Below, one piece after another: positions 37,576 to 48,646 of a stretch of 64,000 bases of DNA. Origin of the DNA: Cladochytrium replicatum (lineage: Eukaryota; Chytridiomycota; Chytridiomycetes; Cladochytriales; Cladochytriaceae); NCBI GenBank assembly GCA_025526935.1, contig JAHLKD010000085.1, positions 175,518 through 239,517 on the forward strand. Reading direction: 5' to 3'. A model generated the notes under the pieces. It saw only the letters and a program-made list of their open reading frames with translations, made no database searches and had not been told where the DNA came from. Positions within the stretch are counted from its first letter, which is position 1, and each line of letters begins with the position of its first letter. Both the position numbers and the translations under genes were made by a program.

Positions 37576-38118
37576 ACGATTGAATATATCAAGGTTGATC
37601 CACGCATCAATCGTTTTTCCAGAAAACTAGTCAACATTGATTCATCTGCCTAGTAATAATAGTAATAATGGTGTTTGGGATATCACTGTTAAAAGCAAAA
37701 ACTGAATACAAGTCTACGGGGGAGAAAAACAAATATTAAACCAAGAAAACAAACAGGGTCAAACAAGAACAAATGAATGTGAACAAGCCGAAACTAAACC
37801 GATCCAGCATAGACGAAAGAAATGGACGCAAAGAAATGGGCGCAAAAGCAATCCGCAGAATGTGCCAAACAGGAAACTGAAATATGTACCACCGCACTCC
37901 AACACAGAACCGAATGTGCATAAAATGAACCAGATTAACTAAGAAAGGCCCAGTAGGTATACAAAAAAACTTGATCATGGGAAGTAAATACGCACAACAA
38001 AAAAAAAGTAACCATTTCGACAGAAACGAATGGGAACCTAATAGAGAAGAAAAACAACAACTCAAAAAAGGAAAAATTGGATGTCACACTGCACACACCA
38101 AACCGCACCACTTGACGC
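37576..38118. other. Convergent 3' flank region
   Basis: It lies between two convergent genes. It is A-rich on the plus strand and holds a hydrophobic open frame on the minus strand that I attribute to base composition. Expected contents are the two 3' untranslated regions. Confidence 0.4.
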
Positions 38119-39162
38119 CTATGCAAAACAGCAAAAGATGGACCAGAACCCAGTCGTTTTTCGTTCTTGTGGTTGTGGGTTCTTGTCAAAGCCAAGCACA
38201 CCACAGATCGTTGCTGGAACCGCCATGGGTGCTTCTGTCTCTGGCTTCACGTCGGTCACAGAAGATTCGATCTTGCTTGGGTCTGGAACCGCAAGGATGT
38301 CCTCGATTTTAAGTGACGGTCGTCGAGATTCGGCTGCGATACGTTTGACATCGGGAGACTGGGCAACAGCTTCTTCATCAGGGATCTCTACTTCGAATCG
38401 CAGCGGGCTCGAGCATCGCCTTCGTTTCAGGGTGGGTTCCGGGGAGGGTGGTTGTGCTTTCTGTTTCGAGCGATCTTTTGATTTTGAAGGTGGAGTACGG
38501 CTCTCGTTAGGTGAAGATGCATCGTCGCTTGTCTTGAAACCAGTCCAATGCTTCCTTCTGTCGCTGTTGCTCCGGAATACGGTCATACTTATTCCCGGCT
38601 GTGTTGCCTCGAGTTTGTCCAAGACACGGTCAATTAGCAGAAGCTTCCATAACGGCACGGGTGTCCTTCGAACTTGAATCTCCATGTTCTCTGTGCTTCC
38701 CTCAGCAACCGAAGTTCTCGTACTCGAAAAGAGCCTCTTCACCTTCTCTACAGAAATCTTGGCGACGAAAGCGTGTGTGATGCGGCGGGCAGTAGACGGA
38801 CCTAGTGCTGGAGAGAGTGGGTTCGAGGCATTTGGAGAGAGTGGAGAGGGTTTATGGAGTTTCGTTGGTGATGTGCGAGTTTTTGTTGTGTATGCTGGTA
38901 CCGAGTTGGGTTGTGTGCGCGATGCCGAGACAATCTCAGCTGGAGAGGAGGCTGCGGCAGCAGCAGCGGCGGCGGCAGCGGCTATGCTAGAGAGTTTTGG
39001 GGAGCCAGGGCTTCGAGGGCTGACAGGTACACCACCGAGGGTAATTCCGCCGACAGTGGCACCCTTGCCGACCCTGAGTTCGAGCGAGCGAGCGGCCTTG
39101 CGGTAGGCGGGGCCCCTCGGCCCAGAGTACATGGACGGCGGCAACTGAGTCTCGACGGACAT
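38119..39162 (-). CDS. Unknown low-complexity protein ending in a CaaX-like motif
   Basis: A single-exon frame of 347 residues starts MSVETQLPPSMYSGPRGPAY. It has Ser/Pro-rich stretches (VPVSPRSPGSPKLSS), an 11-residue Ala run encoded by GCN repeats, a more conserved-looking block around TPVPLWKLLLIDRVLDKLEA, and acidic and basic segments with KRRRCSS. The C-terminus is TTGFWSIFCCFA. The last four residues, CCFA, fit a CaaX box for farnesylation, with a second Cys next to it, so membrane attachment is possible. I recognise no family. The 3' end converges with the guanylate kinase gene. Confidence 0.65.
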   Translation of the reverse strand: MSVETQLPPSMYSGPRGPAYRKAARSLELRVGKGATVGGITLGGVPVSPRSPGSPKLSSIAAAAAAAAAAASSPAEIVSASRTQPNSVPAYTTKTRTSPTKLHKPSPLSPNASNPLSPALGPSTARRITHAFVAKISVEKVKRLFSSTRTSVAEGSTENMEIQVRRTPVPLWKLLLIDRVLDKLEATQPGISMTVFRSNSDRRKHWTGFKTSDDASSPNESRTPPSKSKDRSKQKAQPPSPEPTLKRRRCSSPLRFEVEIPDEEAVAQSPDVKRIAAESRRPSLKIEDILAVPDPSKIESSVTDVKPETEAPMAVPATICGVLGFDKNPQPQERKTTGFWSIFCCFA

Positions 39163-39292
39163 CTCTTAGTGCGCGCAGTAGTCGGCAGCCGGTAGTCAGA
39201 AAGTGGAGAGATGGAAAAGCTACGGGCGGGGGGGTGTTTTTATATTGCATCACGTGTGGAATGAGGGTTGGGATAACAACCCTAATGGGAGG

Positions 39293-42200
39293 TCACCCGT
39301 TCTCGTCAACGCGCATCTTCTTGAGAATCGTGGGATAGTCGAGCGGGACCTACGATGATGGGTCACAGTTATTATGCAGATCAGATCATGGGTATCACTG
39401 CACTACTCACAGACTGGCTGTACTGGATAAACCGCTTGGACGTCTCTTGGCGTCCCATCTTGCTCAAATACCGACTGCGGAAGAACAGCACGGTATCTAC
39501 GTGCGTCTTGTACTTGATCGCAAGATCAAGCGCTCTAATCAAATTTTAGAGCTTTACATATCGCCAGAACTGGATCTTTGGGCCTTACCTGTCCCAGTTG
39601 TACAGGTGAATCCACATCCGGATCGCTCGAAAGATATGATTGGCTGCAATCAGGATGCTCTCAGCTTCCTTTGGCTGTCTTCTCAGCAACGCCATCTCCG
39701 CACTTCGGGCTTCTGGGCTTGCTATATCGCGGATCTGGCATATATACTGCACCTTTTGAATCTGGAAAACAACGTTATTGTAAATACTTGTTAGCTTCAA
39801 ACATGCTTACCTCATCGATGGAAGCGTATGCTACCTCGGCCGTGTTCAAATCTTGTCCGTGAATCGACATTAGAGCAAGACACGCCCAAAGCTCCTTTGA
39901 CTTTAACCACCGCAACGTTCAGCGCTCCATTTCGCACTACGGCATTCACTTACCTTTGCGTAACGACACAGCCTTATTGCTTCCTCCCACTGCTTCTTTC
40001 TCGCATGATCTTGTAACATCGCCGGCATGGGTGAAACATTGCTCAGATTCACAATCGTTCCATCCGCTTTCCGCACCGAGCACTGTGTGCCATAGTACTG
40101 TATAATGCTCGCATTCTTGCCCACCTGACTGTTCACAGTCCAACCTCAACAAATATGTTAACCAGACCCTTTTGTCACACACTTACCTTCCATCCCTCTG
40201 AAACCTCCCTAGCAACGCAACCTCCTCGTCCACAAACACCCCATACGGATACGCCCACTGCACCACCCGTCCGTCCACGACCCCGATCAACTGATCGCTC
40301 CCGTCGTCGTTCCAGGCCATACACTCCACCATAGAACCAAGCTTCTTGCTCCCCGCGCCTTTAACGAACGACGACACCAAGTATGCATCGCGGTTCTTGT
40401 CGATCACCACGAGCTGGCGTCGGAAAAACGCCGTTGATGTCGTCTGGTTGAGCTGCAGCTCGAGGATGTCGGTGTGGTGACGGATAGGACAGTCGGGGTA
40501 CGCGCGGCCTGTTGTTACTTCAAAGACATAGATTGCTGTGGAGTACCAGACTGCTTAAGACATCTGGATAGTATTAGAATACTATTGATGTTACCTTTCT
40601 CGTCGACGCGGTCTTTGACGGTAAGGACGTCGTTGGAGATCGATACCATCGACGCAGTCAGAAGCTCGGCTCGAAGTCCCGGATATTTCGGCGAGCTGAC
40701 AGGCCGCCCGTCGTACGTGTAAATCTGGATCCCATTCACATTATCCACCACACAAAAGTATCTACCAAAAAAACAACCAACTAAGCTTCCTTGTCCCAAC
40801 AAATTTCCGTGTTGAACAAACTCTGAGCACTGCTGTATGCACACAACCCGTCCGTTGCTCGGCAAGTCCATTATACTCGGCGTGTTCCAGTTCTTCTCAG
40901 AGTGGATGTAGCACTGGCTCGACGTCACGACAACCAAATACCCGAACCCGAGCGACACGTTGATCACCCTGTCCCTGAAATCGAGCAACTCGGTGTTGGC
41001 TTGCAAGAGATCAAAGATCCGGATCTTGTTGTCGTCCAAAAGCGTCACCTCAAAGTTTTTCCACTCGTACCGTCTAGAAAGCGTTTATAAAAAGTTCTTT
41101 CTTAAAGCACTAATGCATCGAAGCAGTTACCGATTTATGATGTGTCCGAATATGACGGAGCCATTCCCACCGGCGCAGGCGACTTGGGTTCCATCGGGGG
41201 TCCACGCAATCTTTGATATGGATCCTGTCTCCGGCTTATCCAACGTGCATGACCACTGTGCACACAAAGGGTTGAATTAGCTTAGCGGACATCCGGCTGC
41301 TGAGCATGTCTTTAACTCACACCGACTTTATCACAAAGTCGAAGTAGATCGAAAGATCCCACTGCAAAGAGCTCCCCAGAAGGATTCCATGCCAGTGCGG
41401 TGATGGGATGATCGTGCGGTGCACAAGAATATATCTGTCGCCCATAAGAGTCCCAAACCTTGCCCGCACACACAACAAATCAAAAATTACAATCACTGAA
41501 TTCTGTCAAAAGATGTAAAAATACCTTGTACTTTCGGTCTTCACCGCCGGAAAGTATTAAATCGTTCACGAGATTCCAATCCGCGCACAGAATGACGCCG
41601 TCGTGGCCTTTCCACTTTCACAAAGCAAAAGTGAGACTGGAGTAGTGTAGCTGAGCAAAACTTTGCATTTGTAACCTGGTTTGGTTTGCTTGAGGGCTGG
41701 ATAGGCTTGATAATCAGGTTTCGACCGTTTGTCATCAAGATATGATCGTTATCGGGCGACCACGCGATGGCGTAGGTCGGGTATCCTAGCATATCAATTC
41801 GACTACGGCATTTCTGGATTTCATCATAAACATACCCAGTTGCATCAAAGTGGAACGAAGCATCCCGCTCCGACTCCAGATCTTCACAGCGCCATCTTCG
41901 CCAGCTACAAACACACACTTCATAAGACAAACCCAAAAATCCACGGGACATGCACTCTTTTGTTTTTCTTTTTTTTACCGGTGACCAATGCGGATCCTTC
42001 GCTGTTCCATCGCAACGCTAGCAACGCGCCTTTGTGCGCTTCAACGGCCTTATCTACCCTCCCAGCTTTCGAAAGTACATAAAACTTTCCTGCAACCAAA
42101 ATATCAAAATCAGAATTCCTACTCCAATCAAGAAGAACACTCACCGTCTGTGCCGCCAACTACAAACACGTCCACACCCTGCATTTTCCCACCTGCAGGG

Positions 42201-42673
42201 AACCACTGCAAGTCCGTCGCGTACACCGACGTCCCACCACCGCCCGCCAGCCCGCCACTCTGAGCCTTCTCAGCTACAGCAACACCAGCAGTACCAAGAA
42301 GATTAGTCGACGATCGGCGCGCAAGGTTCGCGGTCGTCGCGCGCTCGGGGCTGGTGCTCGCCGATACTGGTGCCGGAGTTGCGGGCACGGGGACTTCGAA
42401 GAGCGTGTTGTTGAGCGAGCCGAGGTGCTCGCCGTCGCTAGACCAGCGGTGGATCTTGCGGTCATCACTTTTTGTATGGAGTTGGTTTTGGAGGGGATTC
42501 TTAAGTGGGTGTGGGAGACATACCCGCAGGAGAAGAGCTCGTTGTTGCCGGTCCAGCCGACGCATGAGACTATGTCTGTATCTGTGACGTGATTTTCAGA
42601 TCATGAATGATTATTCTTGTCATTTCGATTTGATCTTACGTTTGGTGGGAGGTTGGTGCAGTTTCAACTTCAT
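39293..42673 (-). CDS. IFT80: Intraflagellar transport protein IFT80
   Basis: IFT80 is a WD40 and helical-repeat subunit of intraflagellar transport complex B, needed to assemble cilia and flagella. The start at 42671-42673 gives [11 protein letters not shown] before the first intron. Matching blocks are [123 protein letters not shown] and the end [14 protein letters not shown]. The region after the first WD repeat contains a Ser/Thr-rich insertion ([17 protein letters not shown]) absent from animal IFT80. About twelve short introns interrupt the gene. Its presence implies a flagellated life stage. Confidence 0.9.
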
Positions 42674-42755
42674 TTGCTGTCACGTGTACACGCGTTGTGA
42701 CCTGAGTTCGAACACTTGTACAACCTGAAAATCGCTATAATCAGTTAGCATGAGA

Positions 42756-43300
42756 CTATTGGAAGCAGCGGGATGGTGTTTCAGAGTCGAGTTTTTTTAA
42801 TTTGTCATGAATAATTCTACACCTTGGTTTCGAATGAAGTGTGTTTTCTACAGATGCGGAGTTGCGCTCAAGTGCTGTGGATAGCCCTTGCGCATCTTCA
42901 CTTTTAATATTGTTGGATTGAAGATTGAGGTGTTGAAGTGTAGAGTTATGCTCACGGACTGTAGAAAGCGCTTGTGCACATGCACATCCAATGATATTGA
43001 ATTCAAGGGCTGAGTTATTGCAGACTAGAGCTGTGCTTAAGTGCTGTGGATTGTGCTTGTGCACCTTTCATTGCCAATGTTGCTGTTCCAGAGAGTGAGA
43101 TATTGAAGGATAGAGTTGCACTATAGTGCCAATCATAGCACTTGCACTCCTTCATGTCCCAGTTTCTTGTGACCAAGTGAGGATTTTGAGGGTAGTGCTG
43201 CACTTGAGTGCCTTTGCTGGTGCTTGTGCACCTTTGACTCCTGTTCTATTAGATTTAGATCAAAGCTGTGGAATAATTGAGCTTTGCAAGAGTGCACCTA
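42756..43300 (-). pseudogene. Degenerate leucine-rich-repeat sequence
   Basis: In changing frames the minus strand encodes 28-residue repeats of the ribonuclease-inhibitor type, best seen as NSTLQHLNLQSNNIKSEDAQ followed by GLSTALERNS. Related pieces are GVKGAQAPAKALKCSTTLKI and EFNIIGCACAQALSTVREHN. At least four repeats are present, with frame changes and stops between them. No companion domain was found, so it reads as a remnant of an LRR gene. Confidence 0.55.
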
Positions 43301-43445
43301 AGATCAATCTGATCGAACACAGTCTCTCAACATAAAATTAACCAACAAATTGGATATCTTATCTCTTGCTTCAAGTTTCAAACTATGCATATCACATTTC
43401 ACATAGCTCAATACATCATCGTTCATGTCAGTCTCGCATTTCCAT

Positions 43446-44650
43446 CTATGCTTGCTGCCTAATCAACTGCCAATCCCAACCAAAACTCAAACATAATATA
43501 CAAGACCAGACCGGCTCACACTGTCTGTTGCCAAGCTCAGCTGCTTTCTTACAGTGTTTTGTTGCATATTGATTGACAGCAGTTCCCAGTGCGCCATTTA
43601 TTTGTGCAAGTCTTGCCTGGAAAAAATATTGTACACCAAGTCTGTACTGCATCTCTGCCCCTGAGTCCCTGACGCTATTGGATCATATTTGCAGCATAAT
43701 GCTCTTTTGCTCTAAATGGCTTTGAGGAATGATTTGCAATTGTAGCTTCAAGCTGTGCTCTGACACAGCGATAGATGAATGCAATGAAAGATTTAACAGT
43801 ACCAAGTTCTTTCACCTGTCCAAGTTTAATCAAAAGGGGTGCACGGCTCTCGATATTCAGTTGAACTTTCTGACTGATGCTGCTGATTTGTGGTGACATG
43901 AAAAGATACAAATCTCTTTTCTGAAAATCGGCTACAAGGTCTAAAGCTGCAATGTGAACACAAAAAGTGTCTCGTGCAAAAGTATTTCATATGACTTCTG
44001 ATTTACATTCTTCAGGTATTCAAGTGAAAAAAAATTTTTCTGGAAGACTTTCTTTGCTGCACATAGGAGTAGCTGCATGATCATCAAGAACCTTTGACAT
44101 CACTTCTGGAGAGTTAAACACCTCCTGGTGAGCAGAATTAGAATATTCTTTTCTTGCTTTCTCGTGCATAAGTATTTCATATGACTTCTGATTTTCATTC
44201 TTCAGGTATTCAAGTGAAAAAAATTTTTCTGGAAGACTTTCTTTGCTGCACATAGGAGTAGCTGCATGATCATCAAGAACCTTTGACATCACTTCTGGAG
44301 AGTTAAACACCTCCTGGTGAGCAGAATTAGAATCTTCTTTTCTTGCTTTCTCATTAATTACTTTGGAAGATGCTATTGCAACCTCTGTTTTCTTCTTCTT
44401 AACATCAGCAAAATCCTTCTTCCGTTATCTGATTGAAATCTCAAGCCTGATCAGCTCGTATAACAACGTCGTGTTCTCATTCTTGATCCAGTTGAGGTAC
44501 ATGTATTTCTGGAGTGGGGTTCCAGAGTCCTCACGAATACGTTTGAGCGTGACACTTGATCTCCAAGTTTTTCAACGGCAGATAGAAGGACACCATCCAG
44601 ATGTAATCTGCGGCGCACCAATGAGGAGAAATACATTCCTGTTTTCATTG
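43446..44650 (-). pseudogene. Broken unknown gene with a 190-base tandem duplication
   Basis: Several minus-strand pieces look coding but do not join: TPLQKYMYLNWIKNENTTLL (about 44520-44450), DFADVKKKKTEVAIASSKVI, then HQEVFNSPEVMSKVLDDHAA twice, and later SSISQKVQLNIESRAPLLIK. The repeated block lies at about 43980-44165 and 44170-44345. The two copies differ by one extra A in an A-run near 44030, which shifts the downstream frame. I do not recognise a family with confidence. Confidence 0.4.
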
Positions 44651-45241
44651 TAAGCTACAAGTGTCAAATGAGCTACAGGTCCCAACCTTGGTTAACGAAG
44701 ACCGAACGATAGCGATTCCGTTTGTGAGGAACTGTTTGGTTATGCTGCAACCAACAAGGGTTGTCGTACTGCTGTTAGCAGCTGTCGTAGGTGGTGTGGT
44801 CCTCATCTCTCGGAAATGCTCTCTGAGACGAGCGATCTCTGTGATTTATGTGATTTTGGCGTGAGGGTTTTGGGGGCTCCTAAACGGGACAGAGACGTTT
44901 GTCGTCGAGCCTAAAAGTGTTGGGTTTTTTACAGACAAAATTAAGAAATATACCGACATACTATTCAGCATAAAACCCACGACGAGGGTTCCGCCAATAG
45001 CTTTCACTGTTTCGGTGATCGTCTTCAGTTCCTCCATAGTACACTGAATGCTGTCAAAGCTTGTCGGTTGGTTCTCACGGATATGTATTGAGATGTACAC
45101 ATGAATCAAAGGGTTGCAATCAGCAGGCGGGAACAACAAATACAAAATTAATAAAACAATAATTGGAAATGGAGAGCCAAAGTGCAACAATGAATAATAT
45201 AGTGGAAGCTTCGATTGTTTCGCAGATCATACGGCAAACTT
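44651..45241. other. Gene-poor stretch before the VAMP gene
   Basis: A minus-strand frame beginning near 45036 (MEELKTITETVKAIGGTLVV) has a short hydrophobic run and a possible GTATGT intron. The product would be tiny and matches nothing I know. Otherwise I see only the 3' flank of the VAMP gene. Confidence 0.3.
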
Positions 45242-45880
45242 CTAACGTCCAGCCCCGAGATGTTTGTACACGGCACCCGAGACTGCAGATGAACCACTCG
45301 ACGAAGTGGTGATCCCAACTGCACTCGAGCCCGGCGACGACGATGACGAAGTGGCAGGAGCGGCAGTCGACCCACCGGTTTTCAGCACACCGGTCTGGAA
45401 CAGAACGACGAGAAGCAAGGCCAGGAGCAACAATCCGATCACGCCCGCAAGAATAGCCTTCATCTTCATGTTCTGCCACCACCTGAAAAGAAAAGACCGC
45501 AAAAAATTATCAGCACTTCCAAGGTATGATATCGAGGCTTCTATTTGTAGTAATTACATTTTGGATCGAACTTTGTTGGCGGTGCGTTTGAACTGCTCCG
45601 AATTTGCCGCGAGCTGCTCTGACTTGTCCGAGATGTCCTGGAGTTTGTCGCCGCGTGCGAGGAGCTTGTTGATGTTGCCTTGGACGATGCTGGTCACTGT
45701 GAACGGTGAGTGAGAACATGATTAACAGTTCCACGCACTACAGAAGTACCCTCATTGAGCTGGGTTTGGACCTGCCGAACTAAAGATTAGAGTGAGAAGC
45801 AAAGTAGTATTTTCCCATACATTCTGCACCGACGACGAACCTCCCGAGGGCTCGAGCGGAGTGTAAGCAGGACCAGACAT
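45242..45880 (-). CDS. VAMP/synaptobrevin R-SNARE with long lumenal tail
   Basis: R-SNAREs sit on vesicles and zip with target SNAREs to drive fusion. The start at 45878-45880 gives MSGPAYTPLEPSGGSSSVQ. The next exons give VQTQLNEVTSIVQGNINKLL and ARGDKLQDISDKSEQLAANS, with the central Arg (ARGD) and the heptad pattern of the SNARE motif. KRTANKVRSKM and WWQNMKMKAILAGVIGLLLL then lead into the membrane anchor. About 45 Ser/Thr/Gly/Ala-rich residues (STAAPATSSSSSPGSSAVGI and on to YKHLGAGR) follow the membrane segment. Typical family members end within a few residues of the anchor. Three introns are inferred. Confidence 0.85.
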
Positions 45881-46422
45881 TTGGGTGGGTGGGTGGCTGG
45901 AGGGATGTCTCGGTTTCAAAATTTATAAAACAAATAAAAATACAAAACAAACCAACTGGAATGCGAAATACAGAGAAAATCACTACATCAAACATGTGAG
46001 GTGAATGTCCTCCATAATATGTTTTTGATCTAAACGCGAACCTCATTCTGAATTCACACTCAACGATGAGGACGGTTTGCGAGACACCAAGCGTGGGTGA
46101 TTTGTGCTGCATTTGCGTTTTGCACAGTTCCAAAACCTTTTGAAAGTCATGTGTCACCGAAATGCGATGATTATTATCAGGACTCAGGTTCTAAAAACCC
46201 CTCAAAGGTTGATGTATCTGGACAAAGTTCAAGTATCCTGTCAACCGTTGATGTATGTTCAACAGTAGTACTATTTATTGAAGTTCGCTAACGTTTGACG
46301 ACAGTCTGTTGCATTCGCCTTGATATCACTTTTTAAACACACATAATGTTGTCGACAAAAAGACATGAAAACACATATTGCAACAACTGAAACAAGATTG
46401 TCGAGTAGTGTGTCCCAGAAAG
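45881..46422. other. Upstream region of VAMP and flank of decayed transposase
   Basis: I see no supported gene. Short frames on both strands lack recognisable motifs. Confidence 0.4.
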
Positions 46423-47110
46423 TTAGCCCATGAAAACAGAACTTATCTGGTTGATTCCTGTTATCCGAACCCTATAAGTGAACAGCTGAATAATTGTTTT
46501 TAGCCAGCCACATACATCTTGATTGAACCGCAGTGAATTTTCAAGGTATCGCACACTCTTGCTTATCAAACCCACACCCCATTCAGCTGCCTCTCGTATG
46601 CTTGTCGGTGTAGCTCCAGGTTGCATTGCTTCAACAGTGTTCTCACTCCAGAACACAAAAACATGACTGGAAAGGCCATATTGGCAGCAACGGCACATCC
46701 TGGCAAAGTCTTTCCGTTTGGGTTGGTAATGGGATTGCATAAATCCAATATATGGTCGAAGAATGCTCGACTCATTTCGGAATCATTCCAAAAGCCCTGA
46801 CCGCTGTGGCGGCTCCAGATAATTGTTCCATCTGCGCCAAAACAGAATGTGCCAGCTACTTTGACACTATGGAGCCAACAGTTGTAACATGCATGTTGCC
46901 TGTAGGCAAGGGTGGGTTCTTGCATGTTGTAGTAGTTCTTTCCGTCAATGAAACCCCACACGTTCTCCACGAGAGGCTCCCTCTGTTGCACCAATGCCCC
47001 CATTCCCTCTGTTGTTCATGAGTGGGCCACAAAACTGCTGCGGCAGGGAGATCAAGCAAGGCTCAAAAGAGGCATTGTTCTGCCCTGTGCATGGTTTGCA
47101 AAACTTAGCT
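46423..47110 (-). pseudogene. Decayed Harbinger-like DDE transposase
   Basis: The minus strand encodes ENVWGFIDGKNYYNMQ, CFGADGTIIWSRHSGQGFWN and DSEMSRAFFDHILDL, matching the DDE_Tnp_4 fold of PIF/Harbinger transposases. After a frame change near 46640 it continues SIREAAEWGVGLISKSVRYL and YRVRITGINQISSVF, the typical C-terminus. The first catalytic Asp (FIDG) is present, but where the family has a second Asp (usually GDxAF) this copy reads AANMAFPV. The frameshift and lost residue mark it as inactive. Its start and any DNA-binding partner gene are not recognisable in 47110-47800. Confidence 0.65.
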
Positions 47111-47804
47111 GGCAGTATAGCAAACATCACAAAACATCAGCTGGAGCGTCTTAGTGTCGCAGCTTCTGGGAGAAGCAGAAATGTGAAGACATGCTAGGAT
47201 TGCTTTCTTTTTTTTATAGTGCCGTAGTGAGGCCTTGAGTTCATGGTCTACTGACATAATGAATACAAGATAGCGGTCAATGACATGGATCCCATACCCA
47301 ACCAGGGTTAGCCTTGAACAAAACCCCTTCCACAGTGGTCCCATTGTGCGAAACCTCCAAAGTAGCCTGCCACCAACTATAAAAGGAAAATTCCAACACT
47401 CCAGCCACCCCAACAGTCTTCCACTTAACTGTTCCGTACTATGCCATGTTCTGGGTCATCAGGGGTAACTCCACAACTGCCTTTACGGATTATTTCAGGA
47501 CTTGGTATATGAACATCATCCTCATCTGCAGTACTTACATCAGGACTGAACTGAATCCAGAAAGGCAACATCAACATAGAAGGCAAATTTTTCAGGTCCT
47601 GGATGTCCTGCGTAGCGGTGGATGTAGCCCCTTTGTGTGTAAATATTCCCCCAGTGCTGGTAGATCTTCGACATTGCAAATTGCATCGGCAGTGAATGGG
47701 TTATGAACGACTGGAGCCAGAGATGGCATTGCTCCAAGTAACCCCCTAATGTCCATCTTGGCAAAGATGGTCACGATGATCCCGAGCTGTGTCCTCAAAG
47801 CCAG
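47111..47804. other. Unassigned stretch between transposase and LINE remnants
   Basis: Open frames exist on both strands, but none shows a motif I can name. It may hold the 5' part of the Harbinger-like element. Confidence 0.3.
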
Positions 47805-48200
47805 ATGTTACTGAAGTTCCGTGTTCCTCCCAAGCTATGTCAACAGACGTTTCGCAATCTTCACGAAGTGGGTAGGCAAGACTATCCAACAGCCCCAAAA
47901 TCTGCTGCATCGCCATTCTTTTCCATGTTAAATAGGCAGTTCCAGAAGTTGGCTGCTGCCATTGTCCTTGGATCTCCTAGAGCTGGAAGCATAATTTTCG
48001 GCTTTGTCAAGCAGAGAGCCCACTTTCTCTATTTCACTTTTCTTGATCCTCTGCCTGGGCTCCTCTGGCTGTTTGCCCCTCCCTTAACACTCTTTTATCC
48101 TGCCAAACCACAATACAACTCTTTTTTGTTTGCAGATGATTTGGCTTTGTTTACACTTACTTTGGAAGCTATGCAGGTTCTTCTCTCTGTTTGTGAACAG
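47805..48200 (+). mobile_element. LINE reverse transcriptase fragment
   Basis: The plus strand reads YNSFLFADDLALFTLTLEAM and QVLLSVCEQ, the FADD catalytic motif of a LINE reverse transcriptase. It is similar to, but diverged from, LINE-A (NSLFFADDIALFSATPEQAQ). The region before it aligns poorly and appears frameshifted. It is interrupted at 48200 by an hAT terminus. Confidence 0.6.
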
Positions 48201-48357
48201 CAGGGTCTGCCACAAGTCAAATTGTTTATTTGATTTGTCAAATTTTATTTGCACTTATTTGGGCGAGTCAAATCGAGGGGAGCTCCCTGATTTGCTCAAA
48301 TGTGATTTGAGCAAATAGGGGCGCCAATTTGTCAAATACAAATGGTACCTACCTATT
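48201..48357. mobile_element. Third hAT terminus, truncated copy
   Basis: It starts CAGGGTCTGCCACAAGTCAA and matches the reverse complement of 8393-8550, including the small inverted repeats CTCAAATGTGATTTGAG. Similarity stops abruptly near 48357. Only one end is present, so it is a truncated member of the same hAT family, inserted in LINE sequence. Confidence 0.8.
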
Positions 48358-48361
48358 AAGG

Positions 48362-48525
48362 TTCGGCAGGTCCGGGTCAGGTCTGGGTTTCAGTGGCGAC
48401 CTGCATCAAACCCTTTGGGTCGGGTCGTGTTGGTCGGGGCACCCGCCAGGTCACTGACAGGTACGAAGGGAATACCCGGACTCGAAGTGGTTGAATCCCG
48501 TACCTGACCCTGACCCGCCGGGCTT
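48362..48525. repeat. Small foldback element, GC-rich
   Basis: Near-complementary arms CGGCAGGTCCGGGTCAGGT (start) and ACCTGACCCTGACCCGCCG (end) match at 17 of 19 positions and enclose about 120 bases rich in GGGTCGGGT. The size and structure fit a MITE-like or foldback element. Base composition differs from the AT-rich surroundings. Confidence 0.5.
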
Positions 48526-48646
48526 TTGCTGCCCAGGAGATTATTGATTGAACTTGAGTTAGAACACGGATATTTATATGACACAATAACACACTTGTGT
48601 TATTTGAAAACACTATCGTAAAGAGAAACAAAACTCCACTGAACAA

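Noticed and set aside
37736-38065. A hydrophobic minus-strand frame resembling a membrane protein
   Set aside because: It is the complement of an A-rich 3' flank; Phe/Leu richness follows from base composition.
44440-44560. Possible malic-enzyme fragment (PLQKYMYLNWIKNENTTLL)
   Set aside because: The resemblance is short, and no downstream malic-enzyme motif was found.
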